The notes under the pieces were generated by a model. That model searched no databases. It saw only the letters and a list, made by a program, of their open reading frames with translations, and was not told the DNA's origin. Below, piece after piece: positions 1 to 8,912 of a stretch of 64,000 nucleotides of DNA. Source of the stretch: Lachnospiraceae bacterium FE2018 (GTDB taxonomy: Bacteria; Bacillota; Clostridia; Lachnospirales; Lachnospiraceae); NCBI GenBank assembly GCA_000702845.1, contig JNKK01000002.1, forward strand, positions 1 to 64,000, written 5' to 3'. Numbering within the stretch: the first letter of the stretch is position 1; each line of letters starts with the position of its first letter. Both the position numbers and the translations under genes were made by a program.

Positions 1-312
<312 letters not shown>

Positions 313-390
313 AAGCGCAAGCGGAAAAGGTGTTAAAAAGGTATTTGTATATGTAGTTTTGAAGGTGTATAATAATAGCATCTTCGGAAT
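313..390 (+). other. 23S-tRNA spacer without a 5S gene
   Basis: This AT-rich 78-base spacer separates the 23S end from tRNA-Asp. It is too short for a 5S rRNA of about 117 bases and shows none of the conserved 5S sequence. It probably belongs to the rRNA-tRNA primary transcript. Confidence 0.8.
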
Positions 391-464
391 GGCCCAGTGG
401 CTCAGTTGGTTAGAGCGCCGCCCTGTCACGGCGGAGGTCGTCGGTTCGAGTCCGATCTGGGTCG
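391..464 (+). tRNA. tRNA-Asp (GTC)
   Basis: A full cloverleaf is visible. The acceptor stem GGCCCAG pairs with CTGGGTC, the discriminator is G464, the T loop reads TTCGAGT, and the anticodon GTC is at 425-427. The 3' CCA is not encoded. It is first of six tRNA genes behind the rRNA operon. Confidence 0.97.
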
Positions 465-497
465 TTTCTGCATAGATGTGCAGAATCATTTTATTTT

Positions 498-570
498 GGG
501 GTCTTAGCTCAGCTGGGAGAGCATCTGCCTTACAAGCAGAGGGTCACAGGTTCGAGCCCTGTAGGCCCCA
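498..570 (+). tRNA. tRNA-Val (TAC)
   Basis: The acceptor stem GGGGTCT pairs with AGGCCCC, the anticodon TAC is at 531-533 and the discriminator is A570. No CCA is encoded. It is probably co-transcribed with its tRNA neighbours. Confidence 0.97.
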
Positions 571-581
571 ATTTAGAATCA

Positions 582-663
582 GGGCGGTTTCCCGAGTGGC
601 CAAAGGGGGCAGACTGTAAATCTGTTAGCAACGCTTTCGGTGGTTCGAATCCACCACCGCCCA
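582..663 (+). tRNA. tRNA-Tyr (GTA)
   Basis: This is a class II tRNA with a long variable arm (82 bases). The acceptor stem GGGCGGT pairs with ACCGCCC and the anticodon GTA is at 616-618. No CCA is encoded. Confidence 0.96.
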
Positions 664-669
664 TAGCGG

Positions 670-742
670 GCCGATGTGGCTCAATTGGCAGAGCAGCTGA
701 TTTGTAATCAGCAGGTTATCGGTTCGAGTCCGATCATCGGCT
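670..742 (+). tRNA. tRNA-Thr (TGT)
   Basis: The acceptor stem GCCGATG pairs with CATCGGC, the anticodon TGT is at 703-705 and the discriminator is T742. No CCA is encoded. Confidence 0.96.
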
Positions 743-778
743 TCGGAAATTTATATATTTCTGATAACAATCTAATAT

Positions 779-852
779 CGCGGGATGGAGCAGTCTGGAA
801 GCTCGTCGGGCTCATAACCCGAAGGTCGCAGGTTCAAATCCTGCTCCCGCAA
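779..852 (+). tRNA. initiator tRNA-fMet (CAT)
   Basis: The anticodon CAT is at 813-815. Two initiator hallmarks are visible: a C779/A851 mismatch at the first acceptor pair, and three consecutive G-C pairs in the anticodon stem (GGG/CCC). This is therefore the formyl-methionine initiator, not the elongator. No CCA is encoded. Confidence 0.96.
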
Positions 853-858
853 CTTTAT

Positions 859-931
<73 letters not shown>

Positions 932-1006
932 TATTTTTTTAAAACTAATTTTTTTTACATCATCTATGGCAACTCTATTGGTTTCGTTTTCTTACAGAGG
1001 TACTAG

Positions 1007-1489
1007 ATGAATAAGCAACAATATAAAGCGTTATTCGAGAAAATTTATATTGGAACTTCCATGAATTTTTTCCATGAAGTCTTCAATAAAAAAGGAAAAC
1101 CGGATGATGCACTTACCACATCGGAAGTTTTTTCCATGGAAGTGATTTACTCACTTGGAAGACCTACGGTCAATCAATTTGCCAGATATCTTCATCTCAC
1201 TTCACCGAATGCTGCATATAAAGTAAATCATCTGGTGCAGAAAGGATATCTGACGAAGACGCAGTCACAGACAGATAAGCGCGTCTATTATCTTGAGGCG
1301 ACAGAAAAGTACTATAGTTACTATGCCATCAATCACAGCTATGTAGACCGTATTTTTGATCTTCTGGCAGAGCGCCTTTCAGATGAGGAATGGGTCGTAT
1401 TTAAACGGATTCTGGATATTCTTGATCAGGAGCAGACACGCTTCATAGAGCGGCAGGACGCGGCTGCCAGGAAAGATCATCAAAACTGA
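1007..1489 (+). CDS. MarR family transcriptional regulator
   Basis: This 160-residue protein has the size and helical layout of MarR dimers, which bind palindromic operators near their own promoter and release DNA on ligand binding or oxidation. A winged helix-turn-helix spans about residues 55-110. It includes TVNQFARYLHLTSPNAAYKV (helix-turn-helix) and a wing with TQSQTDKRVYYLEAT, which fits the DxR wing signature of the family. The start is preceded by AGAGG about ten bases upstream. It stands alone between the tRNA cluster and a two-component system, both on the same strand, so its target cannot be named. The ligand is unknown. Confidence 0.88.
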   Translation: MNKQQYKALFEKIYIGTSMNFFHEVFNKKGKPDDALTTSEVFSMEVIYSLGRPTVNQFARYLHLTSPNAAYKVNHLVQKGYLTKTQSQTDKRVYYLEATEKYYSYYAINHSYVDRIFDLLAERLSDEEWVVFKRILDILDQEQTRFIERQDAAARKDHQN

Positions 1490-1599
1490 ATAATGAAACA
1501 AAAACATTTTTTTTACCAATGAGTGTAACGTTTTTGTAACCAAGCTGCTGATATGATATTTTTATAAAACAGAGTTACAGAAATGATTTGTTTTTGTCC

Positions 1600-1637
1600 A
1601 AAAAGCATGATGGCGTATACTCTGTCATGCTTTTTTT
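1600..1637 (+). terminator. hairpin with T-run upstream of the response regulator
   Basis: An 11-bp perfect stem (AAAAAGCATGA at 1600-1610, TCATGCTTTTT at 1625-1635) runs into seven Ts. It has the form of an intrinsic terminator and could end the MarR transcript. It lies only about 50 bases before the response regulator start, so attenuation is an alternative. Confidence 0.7.
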
Positions 1638-1686
1638 GCGCCGATCTGATTCAGCAATGAACAGACAAGACAGGAGCCAAAATACT

Positions 1687-2559
1687 ATGCTGAATATTCT
1701 TGTAGTTGATGATGAACCGATTATAAAGGCAGGAATTGCGCGGGTTGTACAGAGATGTATGCCGGAGGCGGCCGTACATACATGTGAATCTGCTGAAGAA
1801 GCTTTTATTCTGGTCAGAGAAACACCCTGTGAAATTGTTTTTTGTGATATTGCACTGCCGGGAACAGACGGTGTAGTACTGGCAGCAAAAATCCGTGAGA
1901 TTGCACCGGCAACTAATATCATTTTTACGACGGCATATCCGGAATATACACAATCTGCCATGGAGATGCACGCGAGCGGTTATATTCTTAAGCCTGTCAC
2001 AGAGGCGAAGATCCTTGCCGAACTGCGTGATTTGCGGTATCCGCTGCAGGGTATTTCAAAGAAATCTGCGGTTGAAAAAGTTGAAAAAACCGAAGTGAAT
2101 CCGATAATTCCGGAAGCACTGTCTGAGGAGAAGAAAAGTCCAAGAATCTATCTTCGCGCATTTGGCAATTTTGAGGTATTCTGTGACAAAAAGCCGCTGC
2201 AGTTTAAGTATGCAAAGACGAAAGAAATGCTGGCTTACCTGACAGACCGCCGGGGCGCTCTGGTTGATACGAGGGAGCTGCAGGCTGTTTTATGGGAAAA
2301 TACCAGCGGACATGATTCCTACTATAAACAGCTCAGGAAAGATTTATTTGATACACTGCGTCAGAAAAACTGTCTTGAAATGATTATCAATAAGCGCGGA
2401 TCGATCGGGATCTTTACAGAATATGTTTCCTGTGATTACTATGACTATCTCAGGGGAGATAAAGCTGCAGCAATCCGGTTTAACGGAGAATATATGCGCC
2501 AGTACAGCTGGGCAGAATCGACACTTGCCGGTCTTCTTCGAAAAAAAGCGGCAGATTAA
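1687..2559 (+). CDS. response regulator with SARP-like winged-helix output
   Basis: This is a 290-residue cytoplasmic response regulator. The receiver domain (about 1-115) has the acidic pair D8/D9, phospho-acceptor D54 in CDIALPG, T81/T82 and K102. A linker leads to an output domain (about 150-245) that starts PRIYLRAFGNFEVF and resembles the OmpR/SARP-type winged helix of Streptomyces antibiotic regulatory proteins. The following TPR-like BTAD region is missing or very short. I chose the ATG at 1687 because AGGAG (1672-1676) lies before it; an upstream in-frame ATG at 1588 would run through a hairpin and has no ribosome-binding site. The sensor kinase follows 11 bases downstream, so the pair is surely one operon. 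The target genes are unknown. Confidence 0.87.
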   Translation: MLNILVVDDEPIIKAGIARVVQRCMPEAAVHTCESAEEAFILVRETPCEIVFCDIALPGTDGVVLAAKIREIAPATNIIFTTAYPEYTQSAMEMHASGYILKPVTEAKILAELRDLRYPLQGISKKSAVEKVEKTEVNPIIPEALSEEKKSPRIYLRAFGNFEVFCDKKPLQFKYAKTKEMLAYLTDRRGALVDTRELQAVLWENTSGHDSYYKQLRKDLFDTLRQKNCLEMIINKRGSIGIFTEYVSCDYYDYLRGDKAAAIRFNGEYMRQYSWAESTLAGLLRKKAAD

Positions 2560-2570
2560 AGGATATTTTT

Positions 2571-3905
2571 ATGATACGCAGTGCAAACCTTTCTTATTTA
2601 ATATGTTGTGCCGGATCGATTATTTTTCTGTTTGGATTCAGCCGGGGAGAGACGCAGAAAAAAAGTGAGCGGATGTTTTTTTATATGATACTTTCGTCCG
2701 CCGTTATGTTTGCCGCAAATGCCGCTGACAGTTTTTACAACCCGAACCGGACAGGTGTTGTAGAAATATTGCTTCAGATGTTCATCTATCTCGGGTTTTA
2801 TTCTCTTTTGTTTTTTTATACGTATTATCTGGTTGAAATCATCCGGGAGCAAAAAAGAAAGGAGACAGCCGCTGCTGCGTACAGAAACAGCAGAGGAACG
2901 CAAGCCGTCGTTCTGAAAGAGCGGATGCTGCAGAACGTGGTTTATTCAACCGGAATTCTGTGTTTCGCCAGTTCGGTCCTGTGGATTAATTCTATTTTTA
3001 CCGGGATCGTTGTCCGGTTACAGGGAGAAATCTATACGCCGGGACCGCTTTATCTGCTTGGGCAGGCCGGCGGATTGCTGATCGTATTGAGCGAAATTAT
3101 TCTTCTGCTTTTGTTTCGCAGAGAAATCGGAATACGATCTACATTCATTTTGATAACGCTTCCGTTAATCCCGATTGTCGGTGCGGTTATTGAAATGCTC
3201 TTTCCGGGGATTTCCATTCGCAGCCAGTGTATCTTTTTATCCATTCTGATTATTTTTACGTATTATCATAAAGTTACAGAAGGGGAACTGGAGCGGAATG
3301 AAAGCGCCCTTTTAAAGAGCAGGATTGAACTGATGACGGGGCGCATGCAGCCGCATTATTTGTATAATGTCCTCTCAACAATTTATTATTTGTGTGAAGA
3401 AGATCCTCTGAAAGCGCAGGAAGCCGTCGGTATTTTTTCGGAATATCTTCGTGATGTTTTAGAGGCCCTGCAAAGTCAGGAGCCGGTGACACTTGCCTGG
3501 GAACGGGAAGAACTTTATTACTATCTGAAACTGGAAAAGCTGCGGTTTGGAGACCGGCTGAAAATTGAGTATGAGAGCAATGTCGATGAATCAAAAATCC
3601 TGGTTCCGCCGTTGTCTGTCCAGCCGCTTGTAGAAAATGCAATTCGTCACGGTATGGAGAAACAGAGTGGGTGCGTCAGGATTAGAATAGAAGCCCGGAC
3701 CATTTACGGAAATCCGGATATGGTACAGATTCTTGTAAAAGATGACGGTATTGGTTATGAGCCAGATCAGGTTCGATACGGCGAGGGACTCCTGAATGTG
3801 CAGGAGCGGCTCCGTATGCAGTGCGGCGGAACGTTGAATATCAGAAGCAGCATCGGAGAAGGAACCGTGGCGGAAATACTGCTGCCGCAGGAATTATTCA
3901 GGTAA
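2571..3905 (+). CDS. LytS/YesM-type sensor histidine kinase
   Basis: The 444-residue protein starts with about seven hydrophobic segments (residues 5-232), like multi-spanning sensors that detect ligands in or near the membrane. The cytoplasmic part has a His_kinase-type phosphoacceptor box with MQPHYLYNVLS (His near 261), typical of LytS/YesM kinases. A HATPase_c domain follows, with N box LVENAIRHG (about 353-361) and glycine-rich loops KDDGIGY and GEGLLNV. It would phosphorylate the SARP-type regulator encoded 11 bases upstream. LytS-class kinases usually pair with LytTR or AraC-type regulators, so this pairing is less common. The signal is unknown. The cobalamin-controlled region begins downstream, but nothing in the sequence links the two. 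Confidence 0.9.
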   Translation: MIRSANLSYLICCAGSIIFLFGFSRGETQKKSERMFFYMILSSAVMFAANAADSFYNPNRTGVVEILLQMFIYLGFYSLLFFYTYYLVEIIREQKRKETAAAAYRNSRGTQAVVLKERMLQNVVYSTGILCFASSVLWINSIFTGIVVRLQGEIYTPGPLYLLGQAGGLLIVLSEIILLLLFRREIGIRSTFILITLPLIPIVGAVIEMLFPGISIRSQCIFLSILIIFTYYHKVTEGELERNESALLKSRIELMTGRMQPHYLYNVLSTIYYLCEEDPLKAQEAVGIFSEYLRDVLEALQSQEPVTLAWEREELYYYLKLEKLRFGDRLKIEYESNVDESKILVPPLSVQPLVENAIRHGMEKQSGCVRIRIEARTIYGNPDMVQILVKDDGIGYEPDQVRYGEGLLNVQERLRMQCGGTLNIRSSIGEGTVAEILLPQELFR

Positions 3906-3940
3906 ATCGCGATCTTCGATTGTGCGCGGGCTGAGATCGT
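3902..3940. repeat. dispersed palindromic repeat, copy 1
   Basis: GTAAATCGCGATCTTCGAT begins at the stop codon of the kinase gene and continues with a GC-rich tail (GTGCGCGGGCTG). The same start (TAAATCGCGATCT) and tail pattern recur near 44850, and a weaker copy near 20309. It looks like a short REP-type intergenic element. Confidence 0.5.
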
Positions 3941-3941
3941 G

Positions 3942-3991
3942 ATTCAACACCCACCGCCTATAGAGGCGGGGACTCCCCATCTGAGTTGAAT
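3942..3991. repeat. nested inverted repeat after the histidine kinase
   Basis: The outer arms are ATTCAAC (3942-3948) and GTTGAAT (3985-3991). They enclose a strong inner hairpin, CCGCCT-ATAG-AGGCGG (3954-3969). There is no T-run, so it is not a classic terminator. A transposon-end remnant (IS200/IS605 ends are hairpins of this kind) is possible but unproven. Confidence 0.45.
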
Positions 3992-4008
3992 TGCCGCAAA
4001 GAATTGTA

Positions 4009-4037
4009 TTGACTAATAAGCGGCAGTCAGATACGAT
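4009..4037 (+). promoter_or_regulatory. SigA-type promoter of cobalamin unit 1
   Basis: TTGACT (4009-4014), a 17-base spacer and TACGAT (4032-4037) lie about 55 bases before the riboswitch aptamer. The promoters of units 2 and 3 have the same form (TTGACT-17-TATTAT and TTGACA-17-TAAGAT). Confidence 0.6.
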
Positions 4038-4092
4038 AGTTATAATCATTTAATTATTCATTTAAGGATTATTCTACAAATAGATAACAGGA

Positions 4093-4303
4093 GCTTCAGT
4101 GCCCGGCTGTTTTTATGATGCCGGGGTAAAAGGGAATCAGGTGCAAAACCTGAGCGATCCGGTCACTGTAAACAGGGAGTTGTCTGCAAATTACCATTGT
4201 ACAGATCGAATTTGTCATTCTGCAATAAAAAGAGATGATGAATCAATTCTGTATGAGAAGGTGTGGAACAGCGTTGATCTGTGAGCCAGGAAACCTGCTG
4301 AAG
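4093..4303 (+). promoter_or_regulatory. cobalamin riboswitch 1
   Basis: The aptamer core has the cobalamin-class signatures GGGAATCAGGTGC, CCTGAGCGATCCGGTCACTG and the B12 box GAGCCAGGAAACCTGC. The P1 closing helix can be read as GCTTCAG (4093-4099) with CTGAAG (4298-4303). The terminator at 4386-4414 supplies the off-switch. High adenosyl- or methylcobalamin should therefore reduce expression of the surface protein and transporter genes downstream. Confidence 0.93.
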
Positions 4304-4385
4304 TGAGGTGGATATGCTTCCGGAGAAGGCAGATGTCACAAGAGAACCAAAGCAGCTATCATGTTTTGGTTTGTTTTTGTCATAG

Positions 4386-4414
4386 AAACCTGCTTCGGAA
4401 GAAGCAGGTTTTTT
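4386..4414 (+). terminator. riboswitch 1 expression-platform terminator
   Basis: AAACCTGCTTC (4386-4396) pairs with GAAGCAGGTTT (4401-4411) around a GGAA tetraloop and ends in six Ts. It lies between the aptamer and the first gene, as expected for transcriptional control by the riboswitch. Confidence 0.9.
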
Positions 4415-4502
4415 GCGTTAAGAGGCTTTTGATTTACAAAATCGCAATGTGTATAGCGCAGTTTCCGATTGCGCGTATGACAGGACAGGGAGTGCATACA
4501 GA

Positions 4503-7500
4503 ATGAAAACAATTTCGAGAAAAATCTGTTCATGGCTTCTTATAATACTGATGGTCTGCCTGCTTGCAGAACCGGTATTTGCGGATGCTTCTACTGATCA
4601 GAATGCTGCTGATTTAGCTTCAGAATCCTATGTGGAAGAAAACGATGCGCAGACAGCGAAGGAGTATCAGAAAGAGAATGATTCGAAACAGCCGGAACCG
4701 GTTGAGGTCAGTTCGATCGGAATCAGCCGGTCAGAATTATCCCTTACTGTGGGAGATACTGCAAAACTGACAGCATCGGTTGAACCGGAAAATGCGGACA
4801 ACCGGAATGTTGCATGGAATTCTTCTGATCCGGCAATTGCGGCAGTAGACGCCGGCGGAATAGTTACTGCCAAAGCAGCGGGCACTGCGGTAATTTCAGT
4901 TACAACGGAAGACGGAGGTCTCACGGCATCCTGCAGCGTGACGGTAAACGAAGCGGCATCGAAAGAGCCGGTGAACGTTGCTGCGTCATCTGCGGGAACG
5001 GGATCGGCAGACCTTTCCGATACAGTCGGTGTGTCAGAAGCAGATACGAATCATACAAAAGGAAAAACCGGCGGAAAAACATCCAGAAGCAGCGCTGATG
5101 CCGGTGAGGAAACCGTTTCAAAACCGGCTGCAAAAGCCGGAAGTTCCGAGGAGGCAGAAGCTTATAAAACATCATTGCCGGATGGAGAGTACCCGATCGG
5201 CGCGGATGCATATCTGTTTGAGGGCGGAACCGGAAAGGCAAAGCTGACCTGTACGAAAGTGACGGTCAAAAACGGAATTGCAAGAGGCACGTTTGTTTCC
5301 AACAGCGCAAATATGACGCATGTCTATTACGGAGGCCACACGGAATCAAATACAGATGATGTGAAGTATTATGATCCGGTTAAAGACCTGTGCGGCGAGA
5401 AGGTTGTGCCGATTCAGAACCAGGAAACGGTTTTTCCTGTTGTGTTGAACGGGAAAACAAAATTTTCCGCACGAACGACAGCGATGACAGAACCGCACTG
5501 GATCCAGTATTATTATACGATTACCCTGGAAGAACCGGAAATTTTTGAAACGACGGTAAAAGCAGTTGACGCGGAAACCGGCAGTGAACTGCAGGATGCG
5601 GTTATTACAGTGAAAGACCAGGCTTCCGGATCTGAGTTGAAAGGCAAAGGAGGAATCTATTCTCTGACAGCAGGATGCAGGTACAGTATTACAGCTGCTG
5701 CAGAGAATTACGAGCGCCAGACCCTTTCGGATTATGAACCTGCTGCCGGCGGGACAGTTGAACTGAAGCTGAAGCAGATTGACAGCTCAGAGGAAAGAAT
5801 CTGTTCCCTTACGGTGAAGGCGACGGACAGCACAGGAAAACTGATCACCAATGCCAGGGCAGAGGTGCTTCGCGAGACAGAAGATCAGACGGTTTCGATC
5901 AAAGAGAAAAACGGTGTCTTTCCGGTTGCTGCCGGAAAGATGTATACACTGCGCGTTTCTGCTGCCGGATATCAGACAAAAGAACAGGCGGTCAATTTCA
6001 CAGAGGACAGCACGGAAACGGTCGTACTGGAGCAGGAACTCTGCAAAGTACATGTACGGGTGATCGATGCTGATACGCAGTATAATCTGTCAAAAGCATC
6101 CGTTTCTGTTAAGGACGGAAATAACCAGACTGTTACAGGAACCAACGGAACCTACGAAGTACCATATGGCACTGTGCTAGCAATTACCGCAGGCAATACA
6201 GGTTACCGGACAAAAGACGGCGCAACAACTGCGCTGCAGACGGTGACAGTATCCGGCGAGCAGACAGTAACCTTTGAATTTGTAAAGCAGACTTACCATA
6301 TAAAAGTATCTGTGACAGATGCAGCCACAGGCAGTGCAATAGCAGGTGCAACCGTTACAGTAAAAGACGGAGCAACAGGACAGACCGTCAGCGCTTCCGA
6401 CGGCACCTATGCGATGCAGTATGGAAACATTTATACGATTTCTGCTTCTGCGGCAAATTATGCTGCTGCATCTGTTACGCACAAGGCAGCAGCCGATACG
6501 ACTGTTACGGTCCGGCTGGAATCGACAAAAAGTTCTGCCTCCGGCGGATCGTCCGGTTCTGGATCGGGGTCATCTGCGGCAGCGCAGACAGAACAGATCG
6601 TAAACAACGGCACATACAATGTAAAATACAAAGATGCCGAGAACAACATGTTCAATGTGGTCGGTGTTGTTCTGCATGTAAAGGACGGAAAATACACGGC
6701 GGATATTTCTCTTTCCGGAACAGGATATGACTATGTTTATCCGAGCACTGCCGCCGAGGCTATAAAGGCAGGGCAGAGTAAATGGTCAAAATACTGGAAA
6801 AACAAAGACGGAAAATACACCTATACAATAGAGGTGCCGTATCTTGACAAACCGTTTATCCTGGCTTCGCGGAGTATTAAGTATGCGAACGATCCGAAAA
6901 TGAAGGATCAGGCATGGCGTGACGGAACGGAAGGCGGGGATGCTTCACACGGATCACACGAGATCATTATTTATTCCCAGGATTCCGGCGGAAAGAAGCT
7001 GCCGACGCATGCGGGCATCCGGAAAGAGTCCTCGATTAAAGCGGCAACGGATTCGGACAGTGGTTCTTCCGGAAGCAGTTCGAAAAAATCAAAAAACAGT
7101 AAAAAGAAATCAAAAAGCAGCAAGAAAACAAGTTCCGGAAGCAGTACTTCCGGAAGTAAGAGCGGCAGTTCAGGAACCGGAAACGGTTCCACCGGTGCAG
7201 TCAATAATCAGACCGGTCTGAAGGATGGTTCCTATAAACCGGACAGTTTCAGTTTTTCCGGCGGAACCGGAAAACTGAAGATTACCTGCGATGAGATTAT
7301 CATTCAGGGCGGCAAGACATATGCCCGGATTGTATTCAGCAGTTCGTATATCCAGTATGTCAAAGCCGGCGGTCAGAAGATTACCGACTACACAAGAGGT
7401 TCGGATTCGACTTCATTTGTGATTCCTGTTGAACTGAATAAGAACAATACCATTCTGGCGCTGACGACAAAAATGTCCCAGCCGCACGAGATAGCATATC

Positions 7501-8912
7501 AGCTTTATATTGGTCTGGAAGCTGCGAAAACAGCCGGGACAGGTTCAGGCGGTGCTGGCGGTGCCGGCGGTGCCGGCGGATCCGGAAGCGGATCAGACAG
7601 CACGGCAGCTGCGGGGCAGACAGAGGGAAAGGTCGATGACCAGTACGATCATCTGGATGAAAAAGCGCCGGAGATTATGGGCCTTACGTTTGAAAAAGAA
7701 ATTCCGGTGGAACATGCTGATCTGTTCAAATTATATCAGTATGCAGACGGCTATAAGCTGATCGAACTGGATGTGCATAAGCGGACAGCCCTGGATGAAG
7801 ATCTGACCGGTATCAGGGTAGAGACAGACGGGGCAGATCAAACATCTGCCGGAGACAGTGCGGCGGAAGCGGATGCCGCAGACGGCGGGAATGGGACAAC
7901 AGAAGACACGGACACACAAACCAAAGACGCAGATGTACAAACCGAAGTTGCGGATGCACAAACCGGAGAAGAGGACGCACAGAATCAGGCAGTATCGGAT
8001 GAAGAAGGCGGCGGCGATATGACAGAGACGGCATCTGAACAGAAGGCAGCACTGTATCGCCATGCGGTATACAAATATCTGCTGGTTCCGGAAGGAAAGG
8101 AGATTCCTGCGGGAATTGACAAACAGCTGTTTGTCGTACAGATGCCGCTTGACAGAACGGCTGTCGCTTCAGCAAAATCTCTGGAGGCGATGGATCAACT
8201 CGGCCTTACGGATCAGATCGCGGGCGTCGGCATCCCGGAAGATGAGATTACGGTTGATTCCATTAAAAAGGCTGTACAGGCAAAAGACGGAGCGGAGCCG
8301 GAGATCCCGGTGATCGGAACCATCGAGGATCTGGATTATAAAACACTTTTGATGAACAAGATGAATATGCTGTTTGTTCCGGCTGAGATTCTGCCGCAGC
8401 CGGGCGCCGGTGAACTGAAAGATTTCACGGGAAAAGCAAAGGAAGATTTCGCAAATCTTACAGATGGCGAGAAGAAAGAATTTGCGGAACTGGCAGCGAA
8501 GCAGGCGGAAAAACTGGCGACGATCGGCAAGCGGGGCGTGCAGCTTAATATGGGTGTGATCGCAGACCGCAGCGCCGACGAAGAGACCGATCTCGCAAAG
8601 GCAGAGTGGCTGAAGGTGTACGGCGTTCTTTACGGCAGGGAGACGGAGGCGGACGAATTGTATCAGAAAGCCGGTGGCACATCGGAAGCAGATCTGGAAA
8701 AGAACGCTGCGGCAGATGCGGGGTCAGACGATACAAAAAATGCTGCAGACAGTGATACTGCCGCGGAGGCTGCACAGGGAACCGCGGCGGGAATGACATC
8801 CGGTGTAACGGATCCGGTTCTGAGAATACTGAATCTGCGCAATAAACTGGAAGGCATACCGAAGAAGGAGACAACATGCGAAGAACGAGATGGATTTCTT
8901 TATATGCATTGA
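4503..8912 (+). CDS. giant exported protein: Ig-like, A/B repeat domains, binding-protein-like C-terminus
   Basis: This is a 1469-residue secreted or surface protein with a signal peptide (1-28, cleavage near VFADA). In order it has a Big_2 Ig-like domain (about 60-155), a type A domain (223-350), four carboxypeptidase-regulatory-like repeats (355-680), a type B domain (700-840), a Ser/Lys linker, a second type A domain (904-1005), and from about 1055 a module resembling the adjacent substrate-binding lipoproteins (ADGYKLIEL, YLLVPEGKEIP). Type A domains carry a Cys after the first strands (KLTC, KITC) and an MSQPHEI-like segment; type B carries YDYVY. No LPXTG motif or C-terminal anchor is seen. 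ATG 4503 follows AGGGAG; the 1487-codon frame starting at 4449 lacks a ribosome-binding site. It is first in riboswitch unit 1 and overlaps the next gene by 37 bases. A role in capturing corrinoids or other tetrapyrroles is inferred from regulation and neighbours, not shown. Confidence 0.85.
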   Translation: MKTISRKICSWLLIILMVCLLAEPVFADASTDQNAADLASESYVEENDAQTAKEYQKENDSKQPEPVEVSSIGISRSELSLTVGDTAKLTASVEPENADNRNVAWNSSDPAIAAVDAGGIVTAKAAGTAVISVTTEDGGLTASCSVTVNEAASKEPVNVAASSAGTGSADLSDTVGVSEADTNHTKGKTGGKTSRSSADAGEETVSKPAAKAGSSEEAEAYKTSLPDGEYPIGADAYLFEGGTGKAKLTCTKVTVKNGIARGTFVSNSANMTHVYYGGHTESNTDDVKYYDPVKDLCGEKVVPIQNQETVFPVVLNGKTKFSARTTAMTEPHWIQYYYTITLEEPEIFETTVKAVDAETGSELQDAVITVKDQASGSELKGKGGIYSLTAGCRYSITAAAENYERQTLSDYEPAAGGTVELKLKQIDSSEERICSLTVKATDSTGKLITNARAEVLRETEDQTVSIKEKNGVFPVAAGKMYTLRVSAAGYQTKEQAVNFTEDSTETVVLEQELCKVHVRVIDADTQYNLSKASVSVKDGNNQTVTGTNGTYEVPYGTVLAITAGNTGYRTKDGATTALQTVTVSGEQTVTFEFVKQTYHIKVSVTDAATGSAIAGATVTVKDGATGQTVSASDGTYAMQYGNIYTISASAANYAAASVTHKAAADTTVTVRLESTKSSASGGSSGSGSGSSAAAQTEQIVNNGTYNVKYKDAENNMFNVVGVVLHVKDGKYTADISLSGTGYDYVYPSTAAEAIKAGQSKWSKYWKNKDGKYTYTIEVPYLDKPFILASRSIKYANDPKMKDQAWRDGTEGGDASHGSHEIIIYSQDSGGKKLPTHAGIRKESSIKAATDSDSGSSGSSSKKSKNSKKKSKSSKKTSSGSSTSGSKSGSSGTGNGSTGAVNNQTGLKDGSYKPDSFSFSGGTGKLKITCDEIIIQGGKTYARIVFSSSYIQYVKAGGQKITDYTRGSDSTSFVIPVELNKNNTILALTTKMSQPHEIAYQLYIGLEAAKTAGTGSGGAGGAGGAGGSGSGSDSTAAAGQTEGKVDDQYDHLDEKAPEIMGLTFEKEIPVEHADLFKLYQYADGYKLIELDVHKRTALDEDLTGIRVETDGADQTSAGDSAAEADAADGGNGTTEDTDTQTKDADVQTEVADAQTGEEDAQNQAVSDEEGGGDMTETASEQKAALYRHAVYKYLLVPEGKEIPAGIDKQLFVVQMPLDRTAVASAKSLEAMDQLGLTDQIAGVGIPEDEITVDSIKKAVQAKDGAEPEIPVIGTIEDLDYKTLLMNKMNMLFVPAEILPQPGAGELKDFTGKAKEDFANLTDGEKKEFAELAAKQAEKLATIGKRGVQLNMGVIADRSADEETDLAKAEWLKVYGVLYGRETEADELYQKAGGTSEADLEKNAAADAGSDDTKNAADSDTAAEAAQGTAAGMTSGVTDPVLRILNLRNKLEGIPKKETTCEERDGFLYMH

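Noticed and set aside
1588-1686. Longer N-terminus for the response regulator
   Set aside because: It would be read through a strong hairpin with a T-run and has no ribosome-binding site; the ATG at 1687 has AGGAG and starts exactly at the receiver fold.
7070-7620. Low-complexity Ser/Lys and Gly/Ala repeats as a possible CRISPR or tandem-repeat array
   Set aside because: They are in frame inside the giant exported protein and encode flexible linkers between domains; there are no unique spacers between constant repeats. I found no CRISPR array in the window.
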